64,000 bases of DNA, from positions 1,391,410 to 1,455,409 of the forward strand of contig NC_049985.1 in NCBI RefSeq assembly GCF_000003815.2, written 5' to 3'. The notes beneath the pieces were generated by a model, which was given only the letters and a program-made list of their open reading frames with translations, was not told the origin of the DNA and did not search any database. This DNA is from Branchiostoma floridae (lineage: Eukaryota; Chordata; Leptocardii; Amphioxiformes; Branchiostomatidae). Made by a program: the position numbers and the translations under genes. This document shows, piece after piece, positions 62,752-64,000 of the stretch. Position 1 is the first letter of the stretch. Every line of letters begins with the position of its first letter.

Positions 62752-64000
62752 CTTCAAGTCAAATCAAATCTCCGTCAATTTAACATCAAATCTTTTCCCA
62801 GTCTTTGAAGCTTAAAAAAGGCAATCTACCATTTCTTGGCAAGTTAACGTTATAACGTTATAATTAATAGTTTCACTGTTTTAAATCTGTATCATAAGAG
62901 AAGATTATTTATGTTTCCTTTAGTCTTGTAATCTGTATGTCCGTAAGTTTATCATTTGGTGTTTGTTCGAACCATTGATGGTTAATCCAAATAGGGCTAA
63001 AGGGCATCTTGATGAATCTTACTGCTACTGTCAGTCAGTCTATGCAATGTATGACATGTGACTAATCAGCCGCCACGCCACGTCGAGAGTTCGAGGCTTT
63101 TTTATTTTCCTTCCGCGAGAGAAAGTAGTCCGTTCTATGACTACGGCAGTCAACACCCCCTACAGGAAAGCTTATCGCAGGAGTACATAGCCTTTTATCT
63201 TACTAATTTCAAGTTATTTACAATATTTAGGACTCATTTGTTATGTCTACGGATTTTTGAACCGATAGTGTATCGTTTTCCCGTCAAAAATGCGGCCCGA
63301 AATCTCGTGATTTTCGTGTAATTTCCCCTCATATTTTTTACCTGTTGTAGATTTCAAACCAACAGGAATTTGGGACCACCAGAAAGAGCAAACATTGTAG
63401 TTTCTGTCGGTATAAGACTCATCATAGATTTTGAGGGCGTAATGCAAATGCCGCCAATCCGCGCGAAGCCATGTCATAATTTTGACTCTAGAATAGAACG
63501 CCCCAGATTTGGCTTTTCCAGTAATCATCGACTCTGGACAGGTCTTCGTCCCATAGATATCAAATCTTGACCGGAACCAAGCTAACAGTGGTCCCCCGTA
63601 TATAAATTCCAACTTTCAAGTTGATATGCCAATCCGAGATGATATAAATCTAACTTCAAAAGTTATAACTGACTGCCGTAGCGAACCGCGCGCCGTTTTG
63701 GGACAGTTCTACGTTCCATGACCCCCGGGTGTTGGGACCACTTGCAAGAAAGCTTGCTGCTTGAGGTTACAACTATCTATATTCATCATTTCATCGCATA
63801 TACAACTTTAAAGCTTCTCACTTCACTCCTTTGGATTTTTAGCAGATTTGTCTAGCTGTATCCATTTGATTTTATAACCTGAAATCAGTTGATTTTAGTG
63901 CAATTTCCAACGCTTTTTTTTACCTCGTGACAGATTTGAAAACAAACGGAAAATTTAGTGCACAGAATAGTCCGAATTCTATTCTTTCAGTAGGTATATG
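62752..64000. other. Unassigned sequence, presumably intron of the ENPP-like gene
   Basis: No exon could be supported on either strand. Two loosely similar AT-rich blocks, near 63320-63400 and 63900-63990, suggest an old repeat. Confidence 0.4.

Overview
This window is animal nuclear DNA: multi-exon genes with GT-AG introns, secreted and membrane-anchored products, and introns full of short transposons. Family content, intron style and tRNA-derived SINEs suggest a cephalochordate (amphioxus, Branchiostoma). That species call is an inference, not a database match.

The window is dominated by a cluster of tandem and inverted paralogues of one carboxylesterase-type-B / cholinesterase-like family. 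I could assemble the following by hand. A (333-1141, minus) has only its first two exons in the window. B (2886-8978, minus) is complete. C (10814-15358, minus) has exons 2-10 but no recognisable signal-peptide exon. D (15839-21369, minus) is the most divergent copy. E (22381-29450), F (30596-36692) and G (37678-43898) are all plus. An orphan last exon H lies at 46175-50659 (minus). I (52274-60334) is minus. The standard gene has ten exons with almost invariant lengths and phases: about 64-85, 142, 202, 180, 275, 79, 177, 181, 223 and about 210-290 bp. Predicted proteins are 577-605 aa: a signal peptide, an alpha/beta-hydrolase domain with Ser (GESAGG), Glu (NNDEFG) and His (DHGDD) triad positions, and usually a hydrophobic GPI-anchor-type tail. 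The cholinesterase choline-binding Trp region is absent, so these are better called cholinesterase-like carboxylesterases than acetylcholinesterases.

The layout is minus block A-D, head-to-head with plus block E-G, then minus H/I tail-to-tail with G. Flanks and introns of A/F and B/E/G are homologous across strands, pointing to inverted segmental duplication. Six genes share a DR1/HNF4-like 13-bp element 33-43 bp before the start codon. D instead has a TATA box.

The most unusual part is 46-54 kb. A 4.2-kb fold-back transposon, built of inverted arrays of about 182-bp repeats, is inserted in the last exon of H. Next door, gene I has an extra 517-bp intron inside exon 9, flanked by a 9-bp direct repeat that forms both splice sites. 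Removing it restores exactly the 223 bp seen in paralogues. Gene I also has an exon-8 splice donor supplied by a hAT-type transposon end, and a C-terminus ending in SDEL instead of a GPI signal.

At the right edge (61751-62751, minus) lie the last two exons of an ENPP-family ectonucleotide pyrophosphatase/phosphodiesterase-like gene. Everything else is introns and intergenic DNA with SINEs, non-LTR retrotransposon fragments and several MITE families.
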